DNA from: Plantago ovata
Lineage: Eukaryota > Streptophyta > Magnoliopsida > Lamiales > Plantaginaceae
Direction of reading: 5' to 3'
Assembly: GCA_028274465.1 (NCBI GenBank)
Contig: CM051458.1
Span: 79,442,085 to 79,506,084 of the forward strand
DNA: 64,000 bases
Shown: one piece after another, positions 11,617 to 21,478 of the stretch
Numbering within the stretch: position 1 is the first letter of the stretch
How the letters are laid out: each line of letters starts with the position of its first letter
Notes under the pieces: model-generated
Told to the model about the DNA's origin: nothing
The model's database searches: none
What the model saw: the letters and a program-made list of their open reading frames with translations, nothing else
Made by a program: the position numbers and the translations under genes

Positions 11617-12449
11617 AATATATTTTAAAAATATAATTAATTGAATTGAATTGGATTTAATTAATTAATTGAAGACTTGTGCATTTGGACGGAATTTAGA
11701 ATTAATGTCCTAATGCAGAGAAGATGAATTGAAGAAGAAAGAATTGGGCTGGGCCGATTTGGCCCAACATATGTGGGGCTGGGCCAAGCGGCCCAGCATC
11801 ATGTTGACAGCTAACGTGAATGTTGTTTTTCTTTTTTTAATTTATTTTCCTTTTTCTTTTCTTCTTTCAATCTTTGATTTAATTTATCTTTTGATTGAGA
11901 TAATTAAAATGCTTATCTGTTTGTTAGTCAGTTGATAACTTTTGAAGTCTTTTAGTCAGTAAGATTTACTTGGTAAAATCTTACGTGATTTTCTGAACTA
12001 ACTAACTGACTAAATCAGAAAGAAAGAAAGTAAGTCTTCTATTCTATTCCAACAACACGTAAAATATTCTTCTCTGATAGTCAGAAAGATAATTTTTCTC
12101 AGTAGCTCAAAAACACAGAAGAACCTCCTAGCGTTCTTGTGGAAACATTGCCCGTGGATACCAAGGTCGAAGGAATTAATCAACCTGTTGATGAGCCATC
12201 TTGGAGATTTTATTGACGAAGATTTCATCTCTGACGAAGAAGAAATCAACCAGCCGGACGAGGAGATTGCAAGGCTTTGTCTGGAGATTGAGGAACAGCT
12301 ACCCGGTCAATTTGCTTATCTACTGGAGGACACGTAAGTGATTTCTTTCAGTTTAATAAACAGTATAGTCATATCAGTTTTAGTGAGATTAAAAATTTTA
12401 AACTTCCGCTGCTTAGCCTTAGAGGCAAATTTTCTCACTTTTCCTAACA
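10428..12449 (+). mobile_element. Solo LTR, probably Copia, inside the CACTA element
   Basis: Begins TGAAAGTATATATG and ends TTTTCCTAACA. A perfect 5 bp TSD, CTTTG, lies at 10423-10427 and 12450-12454. The end has the CTTCCGCTGC...CCTAACA layout common at the 3' end of plant Copia LTRs. No primer-binding site follows, so it is a solo LTR left by recombination. An (AT)n tract is internal. Orientation is inferred from the CCTAACA end. A 66-residue ORF at 12137-12337 lies in the LTR and is not considered a gene. Confidence 0.5.
11526..11614. repeat. (AT)n microsatellite
   Basis: About 89 bp of uninterrupted AT dinucleotide inside the solo LTR. Confidence 0.5.
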
Positions 12450-12672
12450 CTTTGTGTATGTCTGCTTATGTGTAGCTTTGATTTTATTGTATTGTGTTTT
12501 GATTTACACTTGTGAAGTCACACTACATGCTCTATTAGCTCTTGGACTTATTTTCCTTGTCTTTTTACTTCTTCTTGGTTGGTGTATATATATGGACTTG
12601 CGATGATTATATAATCGTTATCTTCTTCTTCTTGTAGTTTGAGCATTCAAAAAGGGTAAGGAAGTGTTCTTT

Positions 12673-12741
12673 TATCTAAAGAGAGGTTACGTTGCCTCCA
12701 ACTCTGAGGATGACCCTGCCAAGGAAGCTGCTAACTTCACA
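12673..12741 (+). pseudogene. EF-1alpha exon fragment captured in the CACTA element
   Basis: Twenty-three in-frame codons read [19 protein letters not shown] and on to NFT. This matches the highly conserved segment of translation elongation factor 1-alpha that reads LKRG[FY][16 protein letters not shown] in plants. The match stops at a GTAAGC donor-like word. Sequence before 12673 no longer reads as EF-1alpha. It is a short fragment with no independent function, useful as a marker of gene capture. Confidence 0.5.
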
Positions 12742-12965
12742 GTAAGCAATCCTCTTCCTTGTTGTAGTTGGGGCATTGCCTTTGAAAATGCACGTTTGAA
12801 TAAAGGTTTTTAGGTTAAATTGGAGCATTGCCTATTGTACGAAACATTTCATATGTATTGTTAGATTAGAGCATGGCCTATCTAGATATAAGCAAGTTGG
12901 TAATGATTTGTGCATAAGGTGTTTTGTCGTGCGTATTGGATCATTTTCATATAGTATAAGAAAAT

Positions 12966-13035
12966 GGGTGTTCGGTCTGGTGGTATGATTCTCGCTAAGT
13001 GCGAGAGGTCGCGAGTTCGATTCTCGCAGCACCCC
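12966..13035 (+). tRNA. tRNA-Pro-like pseudogene in the CACTA element
   Basis: The 70 nt sequence folds as a tRNA. The acceptor arm is GGGTGTT paired with AGCACCC (one G-U). The D arm has GGTCTGGTGGTATGATT, the T arm is CGCGAGTTCGATTCTCG, and the discriminator is C. Overall it resembles plant tRNA-Pro. The anticodon stem CTCGC/GCGAG closes a loop of only 5 nt (TAAGT) instead of 7, so no normal anticodon can be presented. Boxes A and B look usable, so Pol III transcription is possible, but decoding is not. Confidence 0.5.
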
Positions 13036-13144
13036 TTATTGCATTAAAAAAATTATATATTAATATTTTATTATATTGTAGGTGAATAAAAGAAATTAAA
13101 AGAAACAGAAAAAAACAAAATAGAAATTTATTTTTTTTAAAAAT

Positions 13145-13479
13145 CAGATTTGGCGACGGATGAGCTTATCCGTCGCTACGCTTCAACCAGTGTAAGTGGA
13201 GCCACGTGTCCCAGAATTTGGAGACGGATAAACTTCTTCTGTCGCCAAATTTAGATACGGATAAATCTATCTGTCGCTCAATTTGTGTTGACCAACTGAG
13301 CGACGGATAATTTTACCCGTCGCTAAAATTAGGGACGGATAAACTCGATCCGTCGCTAATTCATTTAGCGACGCCACTTTTTACGATGTCCTATTTAGCG
13401 ATGGGTGGCCCGTCGCTAAGCCCTGTTAGCGACGGATCGGGCCTGAATAGCGACGAATGGCTTCCGTCGCTATTCTCAT
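13145..13479. repeat. CACTA right subterminal repeats
   Basis: The same GCGACGGAT / ATCCGTCGC words, in direct and inverted copies, end just inside the right terminal repeat. Confidence 0.5.
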
Positions 13480-14210
13480 GTTTTCTTGTAGTGAATCTGG
13501 TGCGTACATGTGTCATTATTTAATTAAAAGATGTAGGGTTCGAATCTTGTAGCGTGGTTTTTCTCCATTATTTATATTATTATTATTTTTATTGAAGGTG
13601 TTTGGTTTGAATCTTGTTAGCGTGATTTTTCTCTATTATTTGTATCATTATTTTAGTTGAAGGTGATGAGTTCGAATCATATTGACGTAATTGTTTTCTG
13701 TTTTATTTATTTTCTTCTTATATCTTTATTTTTAACACAAAGTTTTATGATCGTGTTATACTTAATTTAAAATAATCATGATATGTTCTTATGAAAAAAT
13801 ACATACTTCCTCCGTCCAATAATAAATATAACACGCACATGACAATATATTCAACTGATAAAGAACACCAATTAACAAGCGAAAGCTGCATTGCCGAATT
13901 TGAAGTTGAATGTTCCGAAGCCTACATATGTATTGGATGGTTCTTAACTCATTGGAAGAATAATTTTCATAAGTCTAATATCGTTCAATTCAAAACTATT
14001 AATTGCATAATTACAAAAACTATATATATCTATGGGACACCATTTATGTTACGTTTCAATTACTGAATTTGTTATTTGTTTTTGTTACGTTTGAAGTCAT
14101 TAGGTGTGAAGATTATATAGTTACCCCATTCATTTTAATACATTATTTAATAAAACAATAATGTTCTACAAGATTACGCTTCACACACGTAGCGTGTGAC
14201 GAGTTTCTAG

Positions 14211-16249
14211 TATTTTATAAACCTTAAACTTAATTAACAAAGATAATTGGCATTAACCATTAAACACTCCCTCCATATTGCCAACCATGAGTTTCACTCC
14301 ATCTCAATAACCCTACGTCGCTGCTCACATTCTCCCACCATATCTGACCATCACGACTCAATCACTTCCAACCAACTCCAATCATCAACTCTGGCCAACT
14401 CCGACCATCATCACCAATCATCACCTCCGATTACCCAATTCCTACATCTCCGACTTCGACGACCATCACCGATCTGCACCGATCAGCACCTTCTGCTCCC
14501 CTACAACTAATTGGCTCACTAATTCCACTCACAAATTGCTCAAACGGTGTACGGACTGTTGTTTTTGGTAAAGGGATTAATTGATGGAGGTAGCTCCAGG
14601 ACTGTTGTTGTTTTCTTTACTTTCTCGTAATCTACTTTTATTTTCTTCTTGCTTCATCACCTATGTTTTTTTTTCTCTTCTTTTTATTTAGCTTTTCTGC
14701 TTGATGACTCTATTGGAAAAACTTTTCATTTGCTAAGCTTTTGATGTAGTTAAGTTTGTCATTTATTGGGGATAATGTGATTTGGATGATAGTAGTGATG
14801 ATATTTAGGCTAATGGAAATGTTTAAAGAGATTTTTTCAAGTCTGTTGGGTGTTAAGTAATTGTAGGCAAAGAAGTGTACTCCATGTTTTAAGTTCTTAA
14901 TTGATTTAAGCCCATGTCATTATGCTTGTTTGTACAAGCAACAATCAGATTTGTACTCATCTTTCTCTTCAATAATGCCACCCTTATTTTACGTGGAGGC
15001 TTACAAACTACTGCTCTATGTTTAAGTTGTTCCTTTTGGTTATGGCTCTTATGGTATTGGTCAACTAGATAGATGATTTGTATGTTGTTCCAAAGGTGTT
15101 GGGTTTATGTTGTGTTCTTTGATGGTTTCATGAAGGCGGGTTTTGTTTTTGTACACATTTTTAATGCACTCGCAAATTTATAGGTTCATAAACTAAAGGA
15201 TAAAGTTGCCAAGAATAGATGGAGTCGGAGTATTTGTATCTTCTAAGTGCATGTTGTCCCATCATGCCCCCAAGTTGCAAACTTGATCTTCAGAATGTTG
15301 TGTGTGTGTGTGAATGTTTTGTAAAGAAAGAAATTGTGGTAGATTGTTTTTGTAGATGAACCTTTTAATCTGATGAGAGGATTCAAATTTTCAGTGGGAA
15401 ATTAAAATATCCCTAAATGGAGGGAAGTTTGCTTAATTGAATTTTTGAGATCCAGCGTGGAAGCTTTTTGGAGGGACTTTTGTATTTTGTCTTTTGCTTG
15501 CTAATTTGGGGTTAATCTACTTACTCAGCTAGCGCATGGGCTTCACCCCACACCAACATAATAACTTTATCTACAAATTCTCCTAAAACTCCGTGCAAAA
15601 AGTAAACGTATAGAATTCAGAAAAACTGATGAGTATATAACAACAATTTCTCATTTTCTGAAAATAATATATACCGACATGAACCAGATGCATTGCATGT
15701 GAGGAATAAGAATTAGCTAGAGAGAAGGGGTTACCACCAACCCCATTTTCTTTCCCAAGTTTAGTCATGATGAATATGTTGATATATTGATAATAGTAAT
15801 TTCATCTTGTTTGTTTCAATACTTATAATACTTCTACTACTTGAGTTTTCTCCGTTTTAATATGATTGTGGATATCTTTTAAAATAAACGTTTCTAATGC
15901 TTTCAATAGAAAATCGAAAACTTTTTAAACGTTTCCAGAAGTTTTCTTTTCCTTTGTTGTTTTTTAAAATATGTTTCTATACATTTTCTAATGGTATAAG
16001 CAGAATAAACCTATGTTTGTAGAACCTTTTTCAAATTATGTATATTTTCATTTTTCAATTTAAAAAGACACTATATAATGCTCTGTTCTTTTTTCGAAAC
16101 AGTAACAAATCCATAAGTGCATAAAAATAGCACAAAATTAGCATTTATGGCTATTTGGAACCTTAGAACAATATTAATATACAACAATTAAAACGTGAAA
16201 GTATCATAATGATGTTAATTGTGTCTAAAAACTTTGTGACCTAATCATG
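14211..16249. other. Unassigned AT-rich region
   Basis: An 87-residue ORF at 14247-14510 is rich in Ser and His and shows no family motif. A short (GT)n lies near 15299-15311. I see no gene or transposon end that I can support. Confidence 0.5.
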
Positions 16250-16948
16250 TTCCTTTGATACGGGTGACCGATGTGACATGAGGTTCTTCCATTGTAAGAA
16301 CATGATCCACCTTAGAGATATATCCATCCCGTTCCACCTCAATTTCGGTTTTCATTTACTTGGTGTTGCGGGAGGTGTTGGGAACAGTGGACTCAACACT
16401 GACCCATTTGTCCTTAAATGACAATATATATTTATTAAATTGTACATCCATGCTCACTAATGTTCATTCTCCAAACTCAATGCACCATATCGTGTACCAT
16501 TCACTTCCTTAGGATAACCAATGAAGATACACCTTAGAGTCCTAGCTAGCTTCAAGCTTGTCCTATTTTACGTGTGAAAGAGCTAAATATCCAAATACCC
16601 TTAAATGTAAAAAGCTTCAAGAGTTGATCAGGTGTCTTGAATTATATAGGTGCACTTGGGGCTATTGTTGATTAGCATACATGCAATAGTCAATGTCTCT
16701 CTCCAAAATGGCTTTCCTATACTTGAACTTAAGAGCATGCATCTTACTTTTTCAAGGGTAGTTCTATTCATCCTTTCAGCCATACCATTTTGTAGAAATT
16801 ATTGAAATCTATTAACAGATACTCCAAGCCATTATCAGATGTTAGACATTTGATACATCTTCCACTTTGGTTCTTTACCTCCATGAGCCAATCCTTGGTT
16901 TTCGCATACATGAATCTTAGATTTCAGAATGAGTAAGTATTATAAAAG

Positions 16949-17566
16949 GGTGGATTTTCCTATTTAATAGGAAAGGTTGGATTTTATCATGACTCGGCAA
17001 AAATCACGGTCAAACCAAATAAAATCTGGTCAGCTCATTATTCAATATATAACTAAACAATCAGAACCAGAAAAATCAAAACCAATCAATCGATCAGACT
17101 CTCTCTCTCTCTCTCTCTCTCTCTCTACACAGTTGGTATCATCATCGTCCTCCATCATCATCGATCAATAGAGATCGGAGCCGCAATCATCAGCATCGAG
17201 TGATCTAAAATTGAGCTCGTCACCATCTCAATAAATATCATTTTTAGACTTGTTTAATGGTGGTTTAATGATATTTGTGAATGATTTTAGATTGTCACTT
17301 AAAACTATAACAAACCATCTTAAACTATAATTTAGCTCTTTAAAACCATCACATCATCTATTAAAACTTAAAACATTAACAAAAGATGTTAAAACCATAG
17401 TTAAGATATACAATATGACAAATTAAAATCATAGCGGAAACTTTCGGTGCTAAAAACTTAAAACCATAACTTAACCTCTTAATCCAAAACGAAAGTGGTC
17501 TGCTCGACTGGTCAGACTGGTTAACTCAAGAAATATGGATTTTCCATAAGGTGAGGAAAATCCACC
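16949..17566. mobile_element. MITE-like insertion in the Copia integrase
   Basis: The ends are inverted: GGTGGATTTTCCT at the left and AGGAAAATCCACC at the right. The interior is non-coding with a (CT)n tract. Copia integrase coding resumes on both sides. No clear TSD was found, so the superfamily is open. Confidence 0.5.
17098..17126. repeat. (CT)n microsatellite
   Basis: Pure CT dinucleotide run inside the MITE-like insertion. Confidence 0.5.
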
Positions 17567-19236
17567 ATTTCCCAAGACTTTAGCTTTCAAAATATATACC
17601 CAAACCTTCTTGAACCAATCATCACGTAAAGACATAAATACCTTCCTCCTCCTGTGGTTTGAACTCTAGATGGCCCCCATAAATACTGTGAACATATATA
17701 ATCAATTGTGCACCTGCGACATGCTTCCCTACCCCAGAAAACTAGATTTATGTGCCTTTCCCCAATATGCAACCCTCACAAAAGTGTATCTTAGTAATCT
17801 GATCACCATCTAACATATCTTTCTTAGCAAGTTCCTTGAGACTATTCTCACCTAAGTGACCCAACCTCCTATGCCATAAGACCGACTTATCTCCATGACT
17901 TACTGTTGTACTTGTACTTGCTACAGTGGTTTCAAACAAGAAATAATTCCCATTCTTCTTTATTCCTTGAAGTACTAGGGTGTTGCCTTTCAGGATTGTC
18001 ATAAAACCATATCCTTAATTATAAGTAAGTGAGTATCCATAGAATTAAATACTCCCAGATATATCAGGTTCCTTCTTAGTCGGGGGATGTACCTTACATT
18101 GGTAATAACTCTTAATTACAACTCCATGATGCATCTTCTCAAGCTCAATGCTACCATATTCTCACTTGACAATATTGATTATTCCCAAGAAACACAATGC
18201 CACCATTCACATTTTTAAGATCAATGATTAGTTTTTGAAAGGACTCATGTGGAATGTACACCCCTGAATCTAAAATCCATGCAAGATCAATACTAGAATC
18301 AGAGACCGTAAGTACCTCAGCACTCTCATAGTTATCTTGAGCAACTACAATATCTATAGTGTTAGCTCCACCTTGCCTTTGACCCTTATGAGATTCTTGT
18401 ATGCAAAGCAATTCTTCTTTAGATGTCCCATGAATCTTTTGGTAATAATGAAAGTTTCTTTTTTCCTACATTACCACCAGGCGTATTATTTATCGTTGGC
18501 TTATATCGTTCATCCAAGGTCTTGTCATTAGGTTGAAACTTTTGATTTCCATGAGATCTAACCATAAGGCCTTCATCTGAGCTTCCTACTCTCGTATTGG
18601 AGGTGTTGTGGTGTTCTCTAGTTTTGATACCTTCTCTCTCCGTCCCCAGTGCTGAGGAAACATCTTCATTCCCAAATATGAGTATCCCTGATGTTTTCAT
18701 GATCTCTTGGCAGGGCATTCAACAATACTAGAGCCTTGTTTGCATTTGTGGTCTTATCATCAAGAAGCTTGCTAAGCACACTCAATTGTTGCAAGATTGG
18801 TCGATCATCAGTTTATCTTGAATGTGAGAAACCTTTGTTTGAGACAGATGATGTTCATTGGTTGTCATTTTCACAGTATAGATACTCTCCAACTTCTCCC
18901 AAACTTCTTTGGCAGTTTTTTGTTTTGAAACTTCATGCACGCCTCATCCCCATGAAAAAGAATCAAGGTAGTAAGCCTTCTCCATAACTGATGCTTTTAT
19001 TGTTGCATCACAATCCTTTTTAAATCATTCGTCTAATTCAACAGCTGGTGTGAGTACCTTGTTTGCTAGGAATGTCTTCATTCGTAATTTCCACAATGTG
19101 AAATCAACTTTCTTTGTCAGCTTCTCAATATGAAACTTCATCGTCATTTTTAAACTTTAGTATTCCCACAGACATAGCCACTTATTGAGTTATCACAAGA
19201 TTTATCAATAACATGAACGGAGTGTTAGTCAACACA

Positions 19237-19373
19237 TGTGTAACACCTACACAGATGCCAAGATAAACAAGACAGAAAAAAGAATACAAACTTAAGTGGT
19301 TCAACAGTTAATGAAGCCTAAATACGTACGTTGAACAACTGAAACTCTTTATTGGTCAACACCCCTAAGATTC
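19237..19373 (-). repeat. Inner part of a Copia LTR, cut by the Tat insertion
   Basis: Non-coding sequence between the Copia gag start and the Tat element. Its continuation is at 42435-42693 beyond the Tat element. No primer-binding site could be recognised. Confidence 0.5.
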
Positions 19374-20224
19374 TGTAGAGGTAAAATTCTAGTAAGACTT
19401 CAAACGCTCTAATATTACAAAACTCCTCGAACTACAAAGAACTACAAAACTCTCTAAGTCACCATAATTTAACACATCACACGAATCTTTGTCTAAGGCA
19501 AGCACCCAAGTCTTCTGATTCTCTCTATGTCCAATTGTGCACCTGAGATTAAAAAGGCGCGTGTGGATGTGTGTTTATCTCCGGCTTGCCTAAGTCAAGC
19601 CGGTGTGAGACTTTACTTGAAGGAGCTTGAAAGTTCTCCTTGACTTAGAGTAATAAATGTACTTAATTAAGACCAGTTACCTTTTCTTTGCAAATGGAGC
19701 CTTTATATAGTTATTGGCTAACCCTAGGTCACACCAATCTCCTGCTTCCATCTGTCAGCTTCTCATTCGTCCACATATATTGAGTAGGCCCAACGTTGAC
19801 TTTCATGGGCTTGGCCCAGGGCCATTTAGCTGTATCTTCTTGTGCTACCTAGAAACTTCCACACTTCTCTTGTCCTTTCTCTCCGTGTGGTTGTGATGCG
19901 AATCTTGTCCTAATTCAAATGTAAAGCAATACAAACAAGTATTTAAGCTTCGTACTAAATGAGCTTCGTACACTCTAACCTGTTAAGTGCTTGAGTAACG
20001 CTCCTTGTCCTTCTAACTCCCGTTCCGGACCTCAAGATCTCCGCCTCTCTAGAAAGAGTTATTTTAATGAACTAGGCACATTTGTAAAAATGCCCTAGAG
20101 GTCCACATAATTCAAGGTTCGGATCTTTTGGGTCCGCGGCCTCTCATCAACGCCTGTACTTATAAAGCTTCATAGTTCGTGGAGGAACGCACGTTACGGA
20201 CTAGACATATTTTTCATATCAACA
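19374..20224 (-). repeat. Tat 3' LTR
   Basis: 851 bp partner of the 5' LTR. A minus-strand CTATATAAAGG TATA-like box lies near 19691-19701. Confidence 0.5.
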
Positions 20225-20382
20225 TATGTCCATGTAGTTTCAGAGTATCTTAGTAGAAGATAGTGTGAACTATACTGTGAGTGGTCGAGAGAAAATTTTT
20301 TATCACCCCCTTTGATCGAAGATCCTATACTGTCCGATCTTCCAAAAGTGTTATTGGGGGTGACATTTCCGTAACTTTCAAG

Positions 20383-20790
20383 GTAACATTTTGGGCGACG
20401 TATCCGTATCTCTTGTGTTCCGTACCTGTGTCATTACTTCACTAGACGTCGTGTCCGTTTTTCATGAGGTGACGTTTTGGACGTCGGGTCCGTATCCGTG
20501 TCTCTTGTATTCCATACCTATGTCATTACTTGACTAGACGTCGTGTCCGTTTTCATGAGGTAGCGTTTTGGACGTCGGGTCCGTATCCGTGTCTCTTGTA
20601 TTCCGTACCTATGTCATTATTTCACTAGACATCGTGTCCGTTTTTCATGAGGTAGCGTTTTGGACGTCGGGTCCGTATCCGTGTCTCTTGTATTCCGTAC
20701 CTATGTCATTACTTCACTAGACGTCGTGCCCGTTTTTCATGAGGTAGCATTTTGGACGCCGTGTCCGTATCTTTCTTGTTCTGTGGCGCT
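20383..20790. repeat. Minisatellite of about 92 bp units beside the Tat 3' LTR
   Basis: Roughly 4.3 copies. The word GTTTTGGACGTCGGGTCCG recurs at 20474, 20565 and 20657, with a diverged copy before and one after. Array borders are gradual. Confidence 0.5.
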
Positions 20791-21157
20791 GTATCCGATT
20801 CTCCGTCGTTATCCAAATAATCTGGGTCTGAATCATCACTTTAATGCAAATATGATGAATGTTATGCAGACTATCCGTGTCTATATGCTGATAAGCTTAA
20901 TGCGCGCGCATACTAAGTATCCGTGCCTATGTGTATATTATGATAAAATTTTCAATTTTAAAATGATTTTTGGACCTTTTCATCTGGATAATGACCCCCT
21001 TCCGTGTCTTTCATTCCACGTTTGTCACAGCTTGCGAGGGTTTGAACAGTAACTTTCGTGCGTTGTCTTCATCTCGTCCGTTGATTTGAATTTTCCGTAC
21101 GGTCCAGATTAAATGTCAACGGTCACGTCGATTGGACTTCTTGATTTTGTCCCTCCC
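20791..21157. other. Upstream region of the antisense gene
   Basis: Non-coding link between the minisatellite and the antisense TATA box. A GCGCGCGC-like word lies near 20910. It probably includes the antisense promoter. Confidence 0.5.
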
Positions 21158-21166
21158 TATAAATAG
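21158..21166 (+). promoter_or_regulatory. TATA box of the Tat antisense gene
   Basis: CTATAAATA fits the plant TATA consensus. It lies about 320 bp before the antisense ATG. A 5' leader with an intron fits between: donor CAGGTAACT at about 21323, acceptor TTTTAG at 21477. Confidence 0.5.
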
Positions 21167-21478
21167 CCGGTCAACCTTTTCTTCATTCACAACTTTTTAT
21201 AGAAATCTAGAGAGAGAATTTTTTCATATTCCGTATCTGAGCCCCGGAACGATCTTGCTACCTTGACGTAATTTTTCTTGCGAAGCTCCGGACACTTTAC
21301 CTTTTCACTACTCTCAACTTCCAGGTAACTCCTTTTTCTTTACTTGTTTTTCGATTTTTCGCTTTCTGCTGAAGTTAAATAAGTAGTAGACTTATTTTCT
21401 TTTTCTCTTTTTTGAAAAATAAATAAATTGACCCTCGGACTACCACTTATTCTTTCTCTTCTTTCTTTCGCTTTTAGG

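Larger units (their letters stand above)
8626..13493. mobile_element. CACTA (CMC/EnSpm) element, non-autonomous, 4.9 kb
   Basis: The ends are CACTACAAGAAAAC (8626-8639) and its inverted match at 13480-13493. A 3 bp TSD, AAT, lies at 8623-8625 and 13494-13496. The uninterrupted Helitron copy 1 shows the pre-insertion sequence. Subterminal regions are packed with TAGCGACGGAT-type words in both orientations, as expected for CACTA transposase binding. No transposase ORF is present. The interior instead holds gene-like non-coding sequence, a solo Copia LTR, an EF-1alpha fragment and a tRNA-like sequence. Confidence 0.5.
8545..14210 (+). mobile_element. Helitron-like element, copy 2, split by a CACTA element
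   Basis: Starts directly after the CTAG end of copy 1 and ends with its own hairpin (14181-14199) and CTAG (14207-14210). The left part is 8545-8625 and the right part 13494-14210; without the CACTA element the sequence is collinear with copy 1. Only about 30 bp of the shared MITE remains (about 13802-13833). Confidence 0.5.
16250..19146 (-). pseudogene. Ty1/copia gag-pol remnant, heavily decayed
   Basis: Read on minus from the gag start near 19146 (MKFHIEKLTKKVDFTLWKLR). Next come many stops, then the protease site AWILDSG (about 18270), the GAG-pre-integrase motif LWHRRLGHLGENSLKELAK (about 17880), and integrase pieces (YLWGPSRVQTTGGGRY near 17680; KCLTSDNGLEY near 16830). RT and RNase H are missing. 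A MITE-like insertion interrupts the integrase at 16949-17566. Its LTR lies at 19237-19373 plus 42435-42693, split by the Tat element. Frames break repeatedly, so it is old. Confidence 0.5.

Noticed and set aside
12137..12337. 66-codon acidic ORF
   Set aside because: Lies inside the solo Copia LTR with no family motif.
14247..14510. 87-codon Ser/His-rich ORF
   Set aside because: Low-complexity composition and no motif; I could not support a gene.
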